A DNA stretch of 64,000 nucleotides from Liopterus haemorrhoidalis (lineage: Eukaryota > Arthropoda > Insecta > Coleoptera > Dytiscidae): contig OZ020611.1 in assembly GCA_963971575.1 (NCBI GenBank), positions 8,218,933 to 8,282,932 on the forward strand. The letters are read 5' to 3'. The translations under genes and the position numbers were made by a program. Below are positions 21,617 to 33,118 of this stretch, piece by piece. The notes under the pieces are model-generated. The model was given only the letters and a program-made list of their open reading frames with translations. It did not search any database and was not told the DNA's origin. The first letter of the stretch is position 1; each line of letters starts with the position of its first letter.

Positions 21617-22919
21617 CGAGGAACATCAATAATTAAAGACACAAATTTATGTAGAAAAAAACCTGTGTATTTTTACAAAATGAGACTTTTACAACTTCTC
21701 AACATAATTTCCACGAATATTAATACACCTGTCCCAACGATGAACCAGTTTTTTTATACCTGATCCAAAGAAATCTTTGTCTTATTGTTTGAGCCAGTTT
21801 CCCACAAATTCTTTGACTTCGTTGCCGCTGAACTTTTTTCCACGTAATGCCTCCTTGAGTGAACCAAACAAATGAAAATCAGAGGGAGCCAAATCTGGAC
21901 TGTAGAGAGGATGAGGTAGTATCTCCCAACTCATTTTTTCAATGGTTTCTTGGGTCAGCTTGGCGGTATCAGGGCGAGCATTGTCCTGGAGCAATATCAC
22001 GCCTTTTCTTTGAGATCCGCGACGTTTTTCTCTCATTGCTGGCTTTACTTTGTTTAACGGCATGTCTGACTAATAGGCACTGATTATTGTATGCTGATCT
22101 TCCAAATAATCACGAAAGACGACATCTCGAGCATCCCAAAAGACGGACAACATGATTGTTCCTGCTGATGCTTGCGTTCTGAATTTCTTTCGCGCTCGTG
22201 TGCTTCCATTCCATGCTTTGTCTTTTGGATTTTGGTTCGAAATGGTGAACCCAAGTTTCAGCACACGTTAAAATCTTGTTTAGAAAAGGGTGACCTTCTC
22301 TTTCATAGCGTTCTTTCAAGTCTGTATACACTTTGAATCTTGTTTCCTTTTGTTGTTGCGTTAACTTTTTCGGGATCCACCTTGCACTTGTTTTGCTGTA
22401 CTTGAGCTTGTCAATGATAACGTGAAGAACTGTGCCAACGCTTACTGCAACTTTTTTTTCTATATGTTCAACAGCAATACGTCGTCTTCACGAATAATGT
22501 CGTCAATGCGGGTTTCAAGCGAAGGAGTTGGCCGGCCAGGACGTTGCTCGTCTGTCACTAAGGTTCGGCCATTTTTGAACTGTTCTACCCACTTTTAAAA
22601 ATTTCCGCGATTCATACAACTTTCACCATACTGTAAAACCAGCCGAGAAAATATTTTTTTTTGAAAAGGTTTTTGCTTACCTTCTGAAAGCAAAAACCGG
22701 ATCACTGAACGTTGTTCAACTAATGTGGAAACTTCAAGCGGACACGCCATCGTTAAATGCAATTTTGAGGTTATAAGCAAAACAATATTTATCAGTCAGG
22801 TTTCCTCAGCTCATCTCATTGATGCCAACCTAAAGTCTTGAAAGTACCAAACTCCTCCTACAAACCGTTTTTTTTTTTTTCTACATCAATTTGTCTCTTT
22901 AATTATTGAATGTCCCTCG
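21617..22919 (-). mobile_element. full-length DD34D mariner element (decayed)
   Basis: The terminal inverted repeats CGAGGAACATCAATAATTAA (left) and, on the opposite strand, CGAGGGACATTCAATAATTA (right) bracket 1303 bp. TA occurs on both sides (21615-21616 and 22920-22921). Length and structure are those of a complete mariner. The transposase lies on the minus strand and is broken. Confidence 0.85.
21689..22750 (-). pseudogene. mariner transposase (DD34D), multiple frameshifts
   Basis: The transposase starts MACPLEVSTLVEQRSVIRFL at 22750 and ends INIRGNYVEKL-stop at 21689, close to the usual ~350 codons. The helix-turn-helix N-terminus, the ETWVHHFEPKSKRQSMEWKH block and the catalytic DNARPDT and SPDLAPSDFHLF blocks are all visible, in different frames. 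Exactly 34 residues separate the second and third Asp. The first catalytic Asp is gone (TCAETW instead of a DETW-type motif). The second block reads DNARPDT where a DNAxPHT motif is expected. At least three frameshifts and a stop near 21782 make it inactive. Confidence 0.88.
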
Positions 22920-23164
22920 TATTATCACGGTATGACTCCAGGTTTCTGAACAATTATGAAATATGTTGAAATAAGTAGGTAAAAATCTTTGTGCTGCACA
23001 TTAAAATTGTTATTGTTAACTATAAAAGATATGTTGAAAATATATATGACACACTCTTAAAGTTTAAATTTACCACGAAAAAGTCCAAAAGAGTATATAT
23101 CCCAGATCAATAGATAACTCAAAATTATCAGTTATACGTTTTCATTTCCGACAAAATTATAAGA

Positions 23165-23880
23165 TTCAGTTTGCTTCAAATTCAAATAAAGCCTTTTTGC
23201 CTTTTTGAAAGCTTGGTAATAAAGTCTGTAACGTCATACGTCATTATTTAATTAAAATATAACCTCAATAAATAGTATTGACCACTATGAACAGCGAAAT
23301 GCTGTATATTAGACTCTTCGATTAATTCGGCATGAATTAATTATGTGAATTAACTGGTTTTTTCTTGGTGAATATAGTCGCAGTACTTGGTAAATATTGG
23401 TTTCGATGTTTTAAAGACCGTAATTTTGAAGTCTGTGATCATTGTTGGGGAAGATGCAACAAATAAAGGGCTATACCCTATTCAAAATGCAGAAATAATA
23501 ATAACGTATCGTGAAAGATACCCTATTGGATTTCGCATCCAGTTAACGACTCAACAGCTAACGAATGACGAGAGATCGACGAAATTAGCACGGAAACAGT
23601 ACGTAAATGCGATCTCTTTATTCTGAATAAAGTATATGATTTGTATTGATTATTGAATTAATCCCAAAAGATGATTTAATTTGAGATTTTTCGGCCCAAA
23701 AACGATCAATTGTTTTCATTAAACATCAATGCTTATGTCTAACCTGTTATTCCACTTTATTTTTCAGCGGACTAAAATGTAAAGAACATAAAATACTGAA
23801 ATAAAAAATTTAAAAAAAAAAATCTCACAACATTGTAAATGGCATATTTATGCCCAAAATGCACACATATTTTTACCTTA
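23165..23880 (+). pseudogene. mariner-like N-terminal relic, copy 1
   Basis: This block is a diverged duplicate of 24165-24700. Around 23393-23450 a frame reads KYWFRCFKDRNFEVCDH, the W(F)xRFKxGdF signature of the mariner helix-turn-helix region, followed by degraded linker. An insertion of unrelated sequence (about 23480-23630) separates it from homologous 3' sequence. No catalytic region remains. Confidence 0.55.
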
Positions 23881-24164
23881 AACTTCTTGAATTCATTATA
23901 ATTATCTAAGCTGAAATAATTGGCACTTATCTAAACATTTTTTTTTATAGTTTGTAAAAAACAAACCCCAATTCAAAATTTACCTAAAATTGTTTTGCTT
24001 TCAAAAATAACGAATTTTGTTGTTTTTAAATAATGCATAAAATTGGTAATTTGATTAAAAAATTTATTAAAAGTTCTTTAAGATCTACAGGCCTCTACAG
24101 CAAAAAATTGTGCCAAAATTGCTGCTTTGAATTTTAAATAATTGCACTGGTGTAACTATCTGAA

Positions 24165-24700
24165 ATACAAATAGTCTTTTTGCGTTTTTGAAACCTTGGT
24201 ACTAACGTTTGTGTAACGTCATGATTTAATTATAAATATAACCTCAATAAATGTCAATATATAAATATATCCTCAATAAATAAAAATAATATTTAACGTA
24301 ATGGGCTGTATTACGGAACTGCTGTATTACCGACACTGTATTCGGTATAAGTTAATGATGTGAATCAATTGTTTTTTTTTTTTTTTTTTTTCTTGATGAA
24401 TATGGTCTCAATACTTGGAAATATTGGTTTCGACGTTTTAAAGCCGGTATCTTTGAAGTCAGTGACCACTCTTTGGGAAGATGCGACAGTTAAAGGTCAA
24501 CAATTTGCAAACATTATTGAATTAAGCCCAAAGGATAAATTAATTTGAGATTTTTCGGCACAAAAATATCATTAATTTTCATGTTAAAGCAGTGTTTATG
24601 GCTGACTTAATATTCTACTCTTTTTTTCAGTGGCCTAAAATTTAAAGAACGTAAAATAATGAATATAAGAAATTCTTCAAAGCAGTTTAAATGGCATACT
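24165..24700 (+). pseudogene. mariner-like N-terminal relic, copy 2
   Basis: This is the second copy of the block at 23165-23880. The frame near 24418-24470 reads NYWFRRFKAGIFEVSDH, then degenerates. It contains a 19-bp poly-T run (24371-24390). A minus-strand LINE tail is inserted just downstream, and a DD41D element follows at 24787. Confidence 0.55.
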
Positions 24701-24706
24701 GCTTCA

Positions 24707-24755
24707 ATTAGTTAAAATTGTTGGCATACAGCAACGATGGCTATTTGCTCAAAAT
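24707..24755 (-). repeat. LINE 3'-tail fragment
   Basis: The plus strand reads attagttaaaattgttggca, then acagcaacgatggctatttg. The GCGC arms of the terminal hairpin are mutated. The flanking aaatggcat near 24690 and 24755 may be its target duplication, with extra bases between. Same orientation as the other tails. Confidence 0.55.
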
Positions 24756-24786
24756 GGCATCCTTGTATTGACCGTTTTGATTAATA

Positions 24787-26090
24787 ACGGGTGTTTTTTT
24801 TAGAGGTATAGAACTTTAAGTTGGCATTACTGTTCAAGATGGCGACCGATTTAACAGCTGTCAAGTGATTTATTCTCAGTTTGGTTTGGCAATTCATCAT
24901 GAATAGACTCACGCCTGAACAACGCTTGCAAATAGTGCAATTTTATTTCGAAAATAATGGTTCTGTGCGGAATACGTATCGCGCACTACGTCCATTTTAT
25001 CGTCGACAAAATCGTCCATCAGAGCAGCTAATTCGATTAACCATGGAACGTTTTCGCACCACGTTTACTCTTATTGATAACTCGCATCCCCAGAGACGCC
25101 GTACGGTGCGTACAGAAGAAGCTATTGGTACTGTAGAGCGTAACATTGAGGAAGACCCGAATGAGTCCATCCGCCATCGAGCACAGGAATTGGATCTGTG
25201 TCCATCCACTTTATGGAAGATTTTGCGGAAGGATCTTGGTTTGCGTGCTTACAAAATCCAACTCGTGCAAGAATTGAAGCCAAACGATCATCAAGCAAGG
25301 CGTAGATTCGTCGAATGGGCCCAAAACGAGATTGCCGTTGTTCCCGATTTTCATTAGCGAATTTTGTTTAGCGATGAAGCGCACTTCTGGTTGAATGGCT
25401 ACGTCAACAAACAAAACTGCCGCATTTGGAGTGAAGCTAATCCTCAAGTGTATGTCAAAACACCGTTACATCCAGAAAAACTGACTGTTTGGTGCGCTTT
25501 ATGGGCTGGTGGAATCATTGGTCCGTACTTCTTCAAAAACGATGATGGCCAGAACGTTACAGTCAATGGTGATCGGTATAGAGCCATGATTACTAACTTT
25601 TTCATACCTGAATTGAACAGCCATGATGTCCAGGAGCTGTGGTTCCAACAAGACGGCGCAACATGTCACACAGCTCGTGCCACAATCGATTTATTGAAAG
25701 ACACGTTTGGTGACCGCCTAATTTCACGTTTTGGACCTGTGAATTGGCCTCCAAGATCTTGTGATTTAACACCGCTGGACTACTTTCTGTGGGGCTATGT
25801 AAAGTCATTGGTCTATGCGGATAAGCCACAAACGCTTGACCATTTGGAAGACAACATTCGCCGTGTTATTGCCGATATACGGCCACAAATGTTGGAAAAA
25901 GTCATCGAAAATTGGACGTCCAGATTGGACTACATCCGAGCCAGCCGTGGCGGTCATATACCAGAAATCATATTTAAAATGTAATGCCACAAGATTATCT
26001 TTTGAATAAAAAAAAATTCATGTCAATCGAATAATCCATCGTTGTTTTATTGCAATTTAAAGTTCTATACCTCTAAAAAAAAACACCCTT
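24787..26090 (+). mobile_element. DD41D Tc1/mariner-superfamily element 1, near intact
   Basis: The element is 1304 bp, with terminal inverted repeats gggtgttttttttagaggta plus tagaactttaa at both ends. TA lies outside (24785-24786 and 26091-26092). It encodes one transposase. A rearranged derivative of the same family lies at 62565-63129, with near-identical shared sequence, so the family has moved recently. Confidence 0.92.
24899..25984 (+). pseudogene. DD41D transposase 1, single in-frame TAG
   Basis: Starts MNRLTPEQRLQIVQFYFENN and runs in one frame for 361 codons to TAA, interrupted only by TAG at 25355-25357. An N-terminal helix-turn-helix pair (residues ~1-110) precedes the KIQLVQELKPND linker. 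The catalytic triad is visible: FSDEAHF just after the TAG, WFQQDGATCHT, and LTPLDYFLWG. Exactly 41 residues separate the second and third Asp, which defines DD41D. The C-terminus is RGGHIPEIIFKM. No frameshift is seen. It acts in trans on the flanking repeats. As written it would yield only a 152-residue N-terminal product unless the stop is read through. Start choice: ATG at 24899 rather than the upstream in-frame GTG at 24881. Confidence 0.92.
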
Positions 26091-26150
26091 TATATAATAA
26101 CAGCAATTGTAGATTTTTTTAAGCTTTGTAAATTGCAATTCGTAGTCAAT

Positions 26151-26261
26151 CGCGGTGTCAAGAACAATATTCGTCAAGTTATTGATGAAACAGTACCACA
26201 ACTGCGCGACAATGTAATTACGAATTTCCCGAAAATGAATACTTTTTATTTAATTTAACTT
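26151..26261 (+). pseudogene. C-terminal transposase scrap
   Basis: A 36-codon frame, RGVKNNIRQVIDETVPQLRD followed by NVITNFPK, ends at a stop at 26259. It resembles the C-terminal helix of DD41D-like transposases (compare LEDNIRRVIADIRPQMLEKV in the neighbour), but it is not a copy of it. It lies 60 bp beyond the right end of element 1 and is probably an older relic of a related element. Confidence 0.5.
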
Positions 26262-27840
26262 AATTCACATATCTCTAGGATGTAATGAATTGTCAACTTT
26301 CTAAGAATTGCTGTTATTTTTTTTTTTTACTTTCGTTTGTATAAAATAAACCCACTTGTTCAAAATTTACATTTTAAAAATTGTTGCGCTTCGAAAAATA
26401 TCGATGTTTTTTAACTAATATGTACTTAATTGATAATTTGATTGTATTTAGTTAAAGTTCTTTAAATATATCAATATCCCTAATGAAAGGTAACATTCTT
26501 TAGAATAGAAATAACAAAAATATACTGAGATTAACAAGAAAAATGATTTTTTAAATAGTTTATTTTGAGGCGACTACAGCAAAAAATTGCCCAAATATTG
26601 TTTTTGATAATACTCCATTAAATAAAAAATAAATGGTTATGTATAGGTGCGTGAACATATGTATGCATGTGCGTGCTTTCGTCTCTGTGTATATGTGTGA
26701 GTGTCTTTCAAAGTAAGATATTACAACTCTAATCTTTACTTCAAGAAATCCAATTAAAGAGACATTAACACTTAAGACAAATCCAAATATTTTCATTTCT
26801 TTGACAAGACTTTTCTTGTTATAGCAGAGAGGAAATACGTCCACAAAATGGAAAGACGTTACATAAACCACCTCATTGGTTGTGATTTACATTTAAATTG
26901 CATGATACTCGCCGGGCGACACCGTCTTTGTGGACACAGTATTCATATTCTGCATCTGTTCCATTAAAACAACTAATACACGGCAATATTTTCTTAAACG
27001 ATAAATTAAAATGTAACATCTTTAAAATCAATGTTAAAATAGTTCATTTAATAAGAATGCATTGTGTAGATAGGAGCTGTTTGACCTTTTGGTTTTTTAA
27101 CACGTAGCAAAGTTTACAAACTAATATGCAAATATGTCAATGGTAATGGTTGTATGATCTGCATTATGTCGTGACAAATGTGTTTTAATAGAGCTGAATG
27201 AGGTCAAAAATAATGGAAATAGTGGAAATAATAGCAATAGTATCAAAATATTTATTCAAAAGTAGAATAAAACAATACTGCAACTGAAGATTCCATTAAA
27301 AACATTTAACAAATATTATTTCACTAACGGAGAACTTACCTTCTCTGCCCCTATACGTCCATCTACGCGTTTGGAAACCTATTATATAATTTTTAATTAA
27401 ACTCTTTGTCGGGAAATAATGGGAATAACGATAGTATCCTTAACATTTCACGTCTATGAAAATTAATGTATAGGCTAGTTGATAGTTTTAGTTGGCAAAC
27501 TCGAAAATAGATTGTTTGGAAAACGCATAATGCTACTACCCGGGCAAACAACACCTCGTTTCTACGCCACTGCCTCCACTAGTAGATTAGTTGGAATTCG
27601 TTTCTCTTCAAATCTACCAGTTTGCACTTAGCTAGCAAATGCATTTCTAGTTATAATTTAATTTTTAACGAATAACGTATCTCCTGGCAAAAGAAATCAA
27701 TCCCAATTGAGGAAGATTTCTGGTAGCAACTAGGCTTCGACAAAATCTAGATCAAAATAAATTAATGAACTGAACGAATAAATCAAGATATTTGTTAATA
27801 TTAACCAATTTCCTTGTGGATTTCGTGTAGCAGTTTCCAG
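26262..27840. other. no gene seen
   Basis: AT-rich. Positions 27704-27778 repeat 12334-12404. A diverged ~150-bp segment around 27270-27450 has relatives near 29590-29710 and 34528-34660 (shared tgaagattc...gggaataacgat). This suggests a low-copy dispersed repeat of unknown type. Confidence 0.5.
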
Positions 27841-27925
27841 CATCATCTACTAGGCTCATCTACTAGGGTCATCTACTAGGGTCATCTACTAGGGTCATCT
27901 ACTAGGTTCATCTACTAGGCTCATT
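27841..27925. repeat. 15-bp minisatellite
   Basis: Six consecutive units of tcatctactagggtc (variants ggctca, ggttca) with a 15-bp period. Uninterrupted by spacers and too short for a CRISPR array, which would not be expected in this genome type. Confidence 0.85.
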
Positions 27926-30058
27926 TTACATGTTCCAATTAGAATATGTAAATTGTAACCAAATGTTAGGAGAATCGTGGGGAATGTAATATGTAGAATG
28001 TAACTAAAAAGACAAGTAATTACTTTTAGTTTTACTTTTTTATAACCACATAACCACGTTGTATTACGTAGCGCTGCTTCTTGTAGCCACATTTTCTGTA
28101 ACACTATTGCACGCCCACTTGGTACTATGTTGCTACGTTCATATCATCTACATCATCAATGTGTAGAGTAAATACCGTGTTTGAAACCACTTTTAGGAAT
28201 TATCGTAATCACTTCAAGTCGAAAGAATTAAGGATCTGCTCGCTGTGCATCTCCGATTTGCTCTGCATGGTCTTGCATTACACCATTCTGCCACCCACTG
28301 GGATTGCATCCTAAAATAGGCATGAATGGTTGATGTAAAATGGTAGTTACACAGAGAGTACTATGTTGCAGTTGCAGTTTTAGTCTGGTAGCACGCTTTT
28401 TATTAAGTCAGTAGCTAGTCACTAAGCTTTCCCTGCACACTGCCGTTTCACATGAGATTTTTTCCTGTCTACATTCTCACTGCGCCCTGGTAACCGCACG
28501 GTTTTAGCCCCCTGCTCTCTAGCTAGGAACTCGAGTGGACATCTTGCACTTGAATCCTCCAAATAATGTTATAAGTGGGCCAAAACAAGAAACATTCGCT
28601 CCCAAGGATAACTTATCCCTTTGTGACAAAACTGGCTTACACGCCGCGTCAGTTAAGAATCTTTATCCTCTCCTTCCCGTGACAGTCGCTTTGTCAGTTC
28701 AACATCAACCTCTAGCCCTATTACACGGTCTGGCGAACCCAAAATGGCACTGGTCCTGCAAATTTTTCCACCCAATAAGCGCTTTGGACGCAACATAGGT
28801 AAAAAATTCTTAAATTAAAAGCTTTGTAGAGTTTCACAAAAATGTTTAGTCTTTTTTTGTTAATTTTTACCTGTTACCACCCTTCATATTTTTATATAAA
28901 TAGCAGAAATCGAACTTATTAGAAACCCACGAGTTCAAGAAGATTAATACAACCAGCAACCCTCTTAATGAAAAAAGAAAATTCTCCAATTCCCCATTAG
29001 CAGGATTAAAGATCACATTACAAGATTTTGTTTGTCGTATACGTATTTGTTAATCTTTACCTACCAGGCTCTTCATTGTATTTATATAAATGGCAAGTAA
29101 TTATTTGTATACATCATTGTAGCCTTGAAAATGATTAGCACCAAAACTGCAGTCAACATGATGAATAACAATTTTCATAAAACTTAACAAAGTCATTCAA
29201 GGTTTTGTTTTTATGTTTTAACATTTTGTCTATAAATATTGTTCACTTAAAATATTTCTCATATAACTAATTTACTAAATTACAGACTTATAATAAATCC
29301 ATATCTTTTATAAAAATAAATACATTAGTTTATCACTTTGGTTAGTTTTTCACGATGATTCATGAATCGCTATTTACATATGAAAATAGTATTTACATTC
29401 ATTCAATTGGAAAGAAGAGGAACAGTTGCTCAGCAGTAGCAGTTATGGAACAGTTTTTAGCATGATTTGCTATGATTTTTCTTTTTCTATTAAAAGTTCT
29501 TTAGCGCCAAATGTTCTAATATTGGCGCCCAACGCGGAGTTCCAAAAAATTTTCACATGAATTAAAATATATTTGAACCCTACATACAGAACAATGTTAT
29601 ATGGGAACCAATTATTGTTACAATTCTCATATTTATGAAGTACCCTTTATCAGAAAATAATGGAAATAACAACAATACATGCCTAACATATCACATCCAA
29701 AAAATGTTTGTCTAACACATATCTTATAAATCTAGTTCATCAGATGACAGAGTTTTCTCGAATAATATCGACATACTTGACGAAAACTCGGTATATATTA
29801 CCACCATACAAAACCCCGTTCACATTGCCAGCATGTTTCCTAATTTGCCGAGAACACCAGTTTTCTAGTGGGAGATTTTCTTAAAATGAATTATATAGTG
29901 TCTTTTGGTTATAAGTGCCTTATTTTTGTCAGTTATACCTCTATTTGACGAATGGTGTGCAGTGCATCGATAAGTGAAAATTGCCATGTCTCGAATAGTG
30001 GACTTTTCGATTAACAACACTAAATCCTAACAAGTTTCTATTACAAGGAATACTTGTA
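27926..30058. other. no confident gene
   Basis: A GC-richer patch at 28480-28795 contains an 87-codon frame with no recognisable domain and an ambiguous non-ATG start. The rest is AT-rich. I found no element ends. Confidence 0.45.
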
Positions 30059-31368
30059 CAAGGTGTCTCAAAAGACATTTTATATTTATTTAGCTTACTG
30101 CGTGTACGCAACGTATCCGAGGGGCGCGGGGGTTATGTCAATCGGTAGCCTGGCTCTTGGGAATTTAGTCGCTATGGAGCGTTTCTCGGGAGCAGACCGC
30201 GCGTTATGCGTGCGAGAGTTTTACAAAAACGGTGATTTGGCGACTGTAGCGCGTAGAAAATTCTGCAGTATTCGAGGTTTTCGCCACTTAAATGATGCGC
30301 CAAACATTCCTCTCATTCGACATTGGGTTAAAAAGTTTGAAGAGACTGGTACAACGCTGGATAAATCAAAATCCGGGCGACCTAGGTCATCAAGAACGGT
30401 AGAAAACGTGGAGAATGTTAATCAGTCTGTTCGTGACTACCCGAACCATTCAATTCGGAAGCGCGCAAGTGCTTTAAATGTGCATAGATCATCATTACAT
30501 CGCATTATGCACAAAGACCTAAAGCTGCACCCTTACAAAATTCAATTGGTGCAAGAATTAAAGCCCCAAGATGCCAGTCAGAGGCTTAATTTCGTAAATC
30601 AGGTGATTGAGCGATTTTCAACGTTTACCAACATTTTGTTTTCGGATGAAGATCATTTTCATCTTAATGGCCACGTAAATAAGCAGAACTGCCGCTACTG
30701 GAGTGCAACGAATCCGAAACGCAAACATCAGAAACCCCTACATTCGCCTAAAGTGACCGTATGGGCTGCGATGTCGGCGCGAGGAATTATCGGCCCTTAC
30801 TTTTTTGAAGATGAAAGGGGGCGTGCAGTTACAGTGAATTCAGAGCGTTATGTGGAGATGTTAGACAACTTCTTGGTATCTGAACTGCAAAACTTTCCTG
30901 GCTATAACCAAAGAACATGGTTCCAACAGGACGGAGCAACTTCACACACGTCCAATATGTCTCTGCCACGTGTTCGTGAAATTTTCTCAGGCAAATTGAT
31001 CTCCCGGAGAGGTGACATAAATTAGCCTCCACGCAGTCCAGATTTAACCCCTATGGACTTTATCCTATGGGGTTATCTTACATCTAAAGTTTACGCCAAT
31101 AAACCGACTTCACTGGCGCATTTGAAAGAAAATATCCGTCACAAAATGGCAGCCATCCCTGAGTCCACCTGCCGAGACGTCATAAGTAATTTTACTGTTC
31201 GATTAAATGAGTGCCGAGAACGCGAGGGTCTACATTTAGACGATATTATTTTTAAGAAATAAATCCCCCAAAAGTGTATTTTAATAATTAATAAACATTT
31301 TTTCTATATACGGCTTACTTTTTTTTTAATCGATCCACTAAATATAAAATTTCTTTTGAGACACCTTG
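30059..31368 (+). mobile_element. DD41D Tc1/mariner-superfamily element 2, near intact
   Basis: The element is 1310 bp with terminal inverted repeats caaggtgtctcaaaagacat (left) and caaggtgtctcaaaagaaat (right, opposite strand). TA flanks both sides (30057-30058 and 31369-31370). The TIR sequence is unrelated to element 1, so this is a separate lineage with its own transposase. Confidence 0.92.
30174..31262 (+). pseudogene. DD41D transposase 2, single in-frame TAG
   Basis: Starts MERFSGADRALCVREFYKNG and runs 362 codons to TAA. It is in one frame throughout, except TAG at 31023-31025 where the family has Trp (DIN-stop-PPRSP versus VNWPPRSC in element 1). This fits a single G-to-A change, TGG to TAG. 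Blocks in order: helix-turn-helix (1-110), YKIQLVQELKPQD, LFSDEDHFHLNGHVNKQNCR, WAAMSARGIIGPYFF, WFQQDGATSHT and LTPMDFILWGY. Spacing between the second and third Asp is 41. It would be truncated just before the third catalytic Asp. It is about 40-50% similar to transposase 1 by eye in the conserved blocks. Confidence 0.92.
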
Positions 31369-32089
31369 TATAATAAATTCGTTATCACGAGTTTATTTAC
31401 CGGTAAATTTTTGACTTTGTGCTCAGATATGTTTTCATTTGTACTTAGCAGGAAATCGGCACTTTTTATTAACAATTTATATGTTGTTTATTATTCAATA
31501 CACTTATTAGATCACATTGTTGATTTCTAAAACCAGCAAATTTTATAGAAGAGTTAACTATCTAATTGTTCACACAACTCAGTTAGTTTAAGATTTAGTA
31601 TTTCCTAAAGACAGCGCACTTCGTACAGCGGATTTTTGCTTAGACGTGCAGCTTAAAGAGTCGTTCGTTATCGCATACACACTGTGATTCTCTTTACTCA
31701 GTACCGCTTTCATTGCATTCATGGGCATTCGCCGGTTCATGAGTTATTTGCATACAGTTTTTATTTATATTTGATTATATATTAAATAATTTGATTAGGG
31801 AGAATTTGATATATATGCCCCTAGATTTTTTCCATAGGTCTTAGTATACTAGCAGTCTTCAATAGGCCTCTTTGTACACATCTCATCAGAAATCAAAGGT
31901 AAAGTTATCTCACGATTTACGACCATTTTACCCGAACTAGCGCAGCTCGCAATACAATCCACTTTCGGCGTTTTCCTGACTTAACCCTCAAGAACAACGT
32001 AACACTAATAACTAAAAAAGCATAAGTAAAGTAGTAAAACATATAAGCAAGCAATTTTTCGTATAAACTCGTTGTTTAAATGTTAAAAA
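31369..32089. other. no gene seen
   Basis: AT-rich flank of the DD41D element. Nothing supportable. Confidence 0.5.
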
Positions 32090-32336
32090 TTTAATGTTGC
32101 TATTAAAATAATTATTACAAACATGTACAATAATATTGTAACTTTGAAAATGGTGGGTGTCGCATCTATATTCAACACAATAAAATCTGTGAAACACAAA
32201 AGAGTGGGATCATTTAATGTTGCTATTAAAATAATTATTACAAACATGTACAATAATATTGTAACTTTGAAAATGGTGGGTGTCGCATCTATATTCAACA
32301 CAATAAAATCTGTGAAACACAAAAGAGTGGGATCAT
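32090..32336. repeat. perfect 123-bp tandem duplication
   Basis: Two apparently identical 123-bp units (32090-32212 and 32213-32335). The period is a multiple of three, so a frame on each strand repeats a 41-residue peptide. The neighbouring frames do not look like a gene. The identity of the copies points to a very recent duplication, or an assembly artefact. Confidence 0.85.
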
Positions 32337-32974
32337 TTAGCGAACGCATCTATTAAGTATATTGGCTTACAGATCCCAGTATTTCGTTTGCTGTGCGTAT
32401 TTTGTTCAGCGAAATGGCAGTTCTTGACTGTGATCCTAGTAGCGTTTGCTGAATTAAACAACGGGTGCCATTGTTTAATTCAACAACCTCGTCTGTGCAA
32501 TGTTCTTTTATGGTTTAGACAAGAGAACCTATCATTTATTATTATCTATAATATAATACGCCAACCTGTGTCCTTGGCTGCGTGGGTGCGTGGAAGTTGT
32601 CTGAAACAATTGAGCGAGGTACCGAAATGTAACGACTATTATATATTAATTTATGTATTGGACAGTAGTGTGCTGTGAATTTTTGTTTTGAGTGTTGACA
32701 ATAAATTAGTAAAAATGACAGTTGTGTTTTTCATTAAAAAATCACTTCACAATTATTAATTTAGTTGTGAAATACACGGATCATTTTTTTTACGAAATAA
32801 AACACAGAAATATATTATCCTTCCGTGATATTCGACATTTTTGATTAAAATTATTATTAGCAGAAAAATAATTATTTTAAAAAATATTTGGTTTTGATGA
32901 AAGTAAGTAAGAAAAATGTGACTTTTTTCTTTATTATTATTTTTTCAATGATTTATTATTTTTTTATTTCTACG
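32337..32974. other. no gene; one hairpin
   Basis: A 10-bp inverted repeat with a 12-base loop (aattaaacaa ... ttgtttaatt) lies at about 32454-32483. Otherwise I see nothing supportable. Confidence 0.5.
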
Positions 32975-33118
32975 CAGTGCCGGCTGTGGGTTTTGCGGGA
33001 CCTCGGAAAAATAATGCATTTGGTGTCAAAAACTTGCCCTAGCTACTAATAATTGTTATAAATATCTCCCTTTAAGCGCGGGGCTTCAGGAAAAGTCCCG
33101 ACCTCTGAGCCGGCCCTG
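32975..33118. mobile_element. 144-bp hAT MITE with perfect 8-bp target duplication
   Basis: The ends cagtgccggctgtggg and gagccggccctg are inverted repeats in the CAG..GCCGGC style of hAT elements. They are flanked by an identical tttctacg on both sides (32967-32974 and 33119-33126). No coding content. Confidence 0.88.

Noticed and set aside
25355..25363. Possible programmed read-through at the TAG in DD41D transposase 1
   Set aside because: The following bases (cga) do not match the best-known read-through context, and a simple nonsense mutation explains it.
27841..27925. Regular short repeats that could suggest a CRISPR array
   Set aside because: Units are contiguous with no spacers and a 15-bp period, in a eukaryotic transposon landscape. 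It is a minisatellite.
28535..28798. 87-codon frame in a GC-richer patch, ending near a gtaaaa donor-like site
   Set aside because: No domain recognised, start is GTG, and no acceptor of quality was seen upstream.
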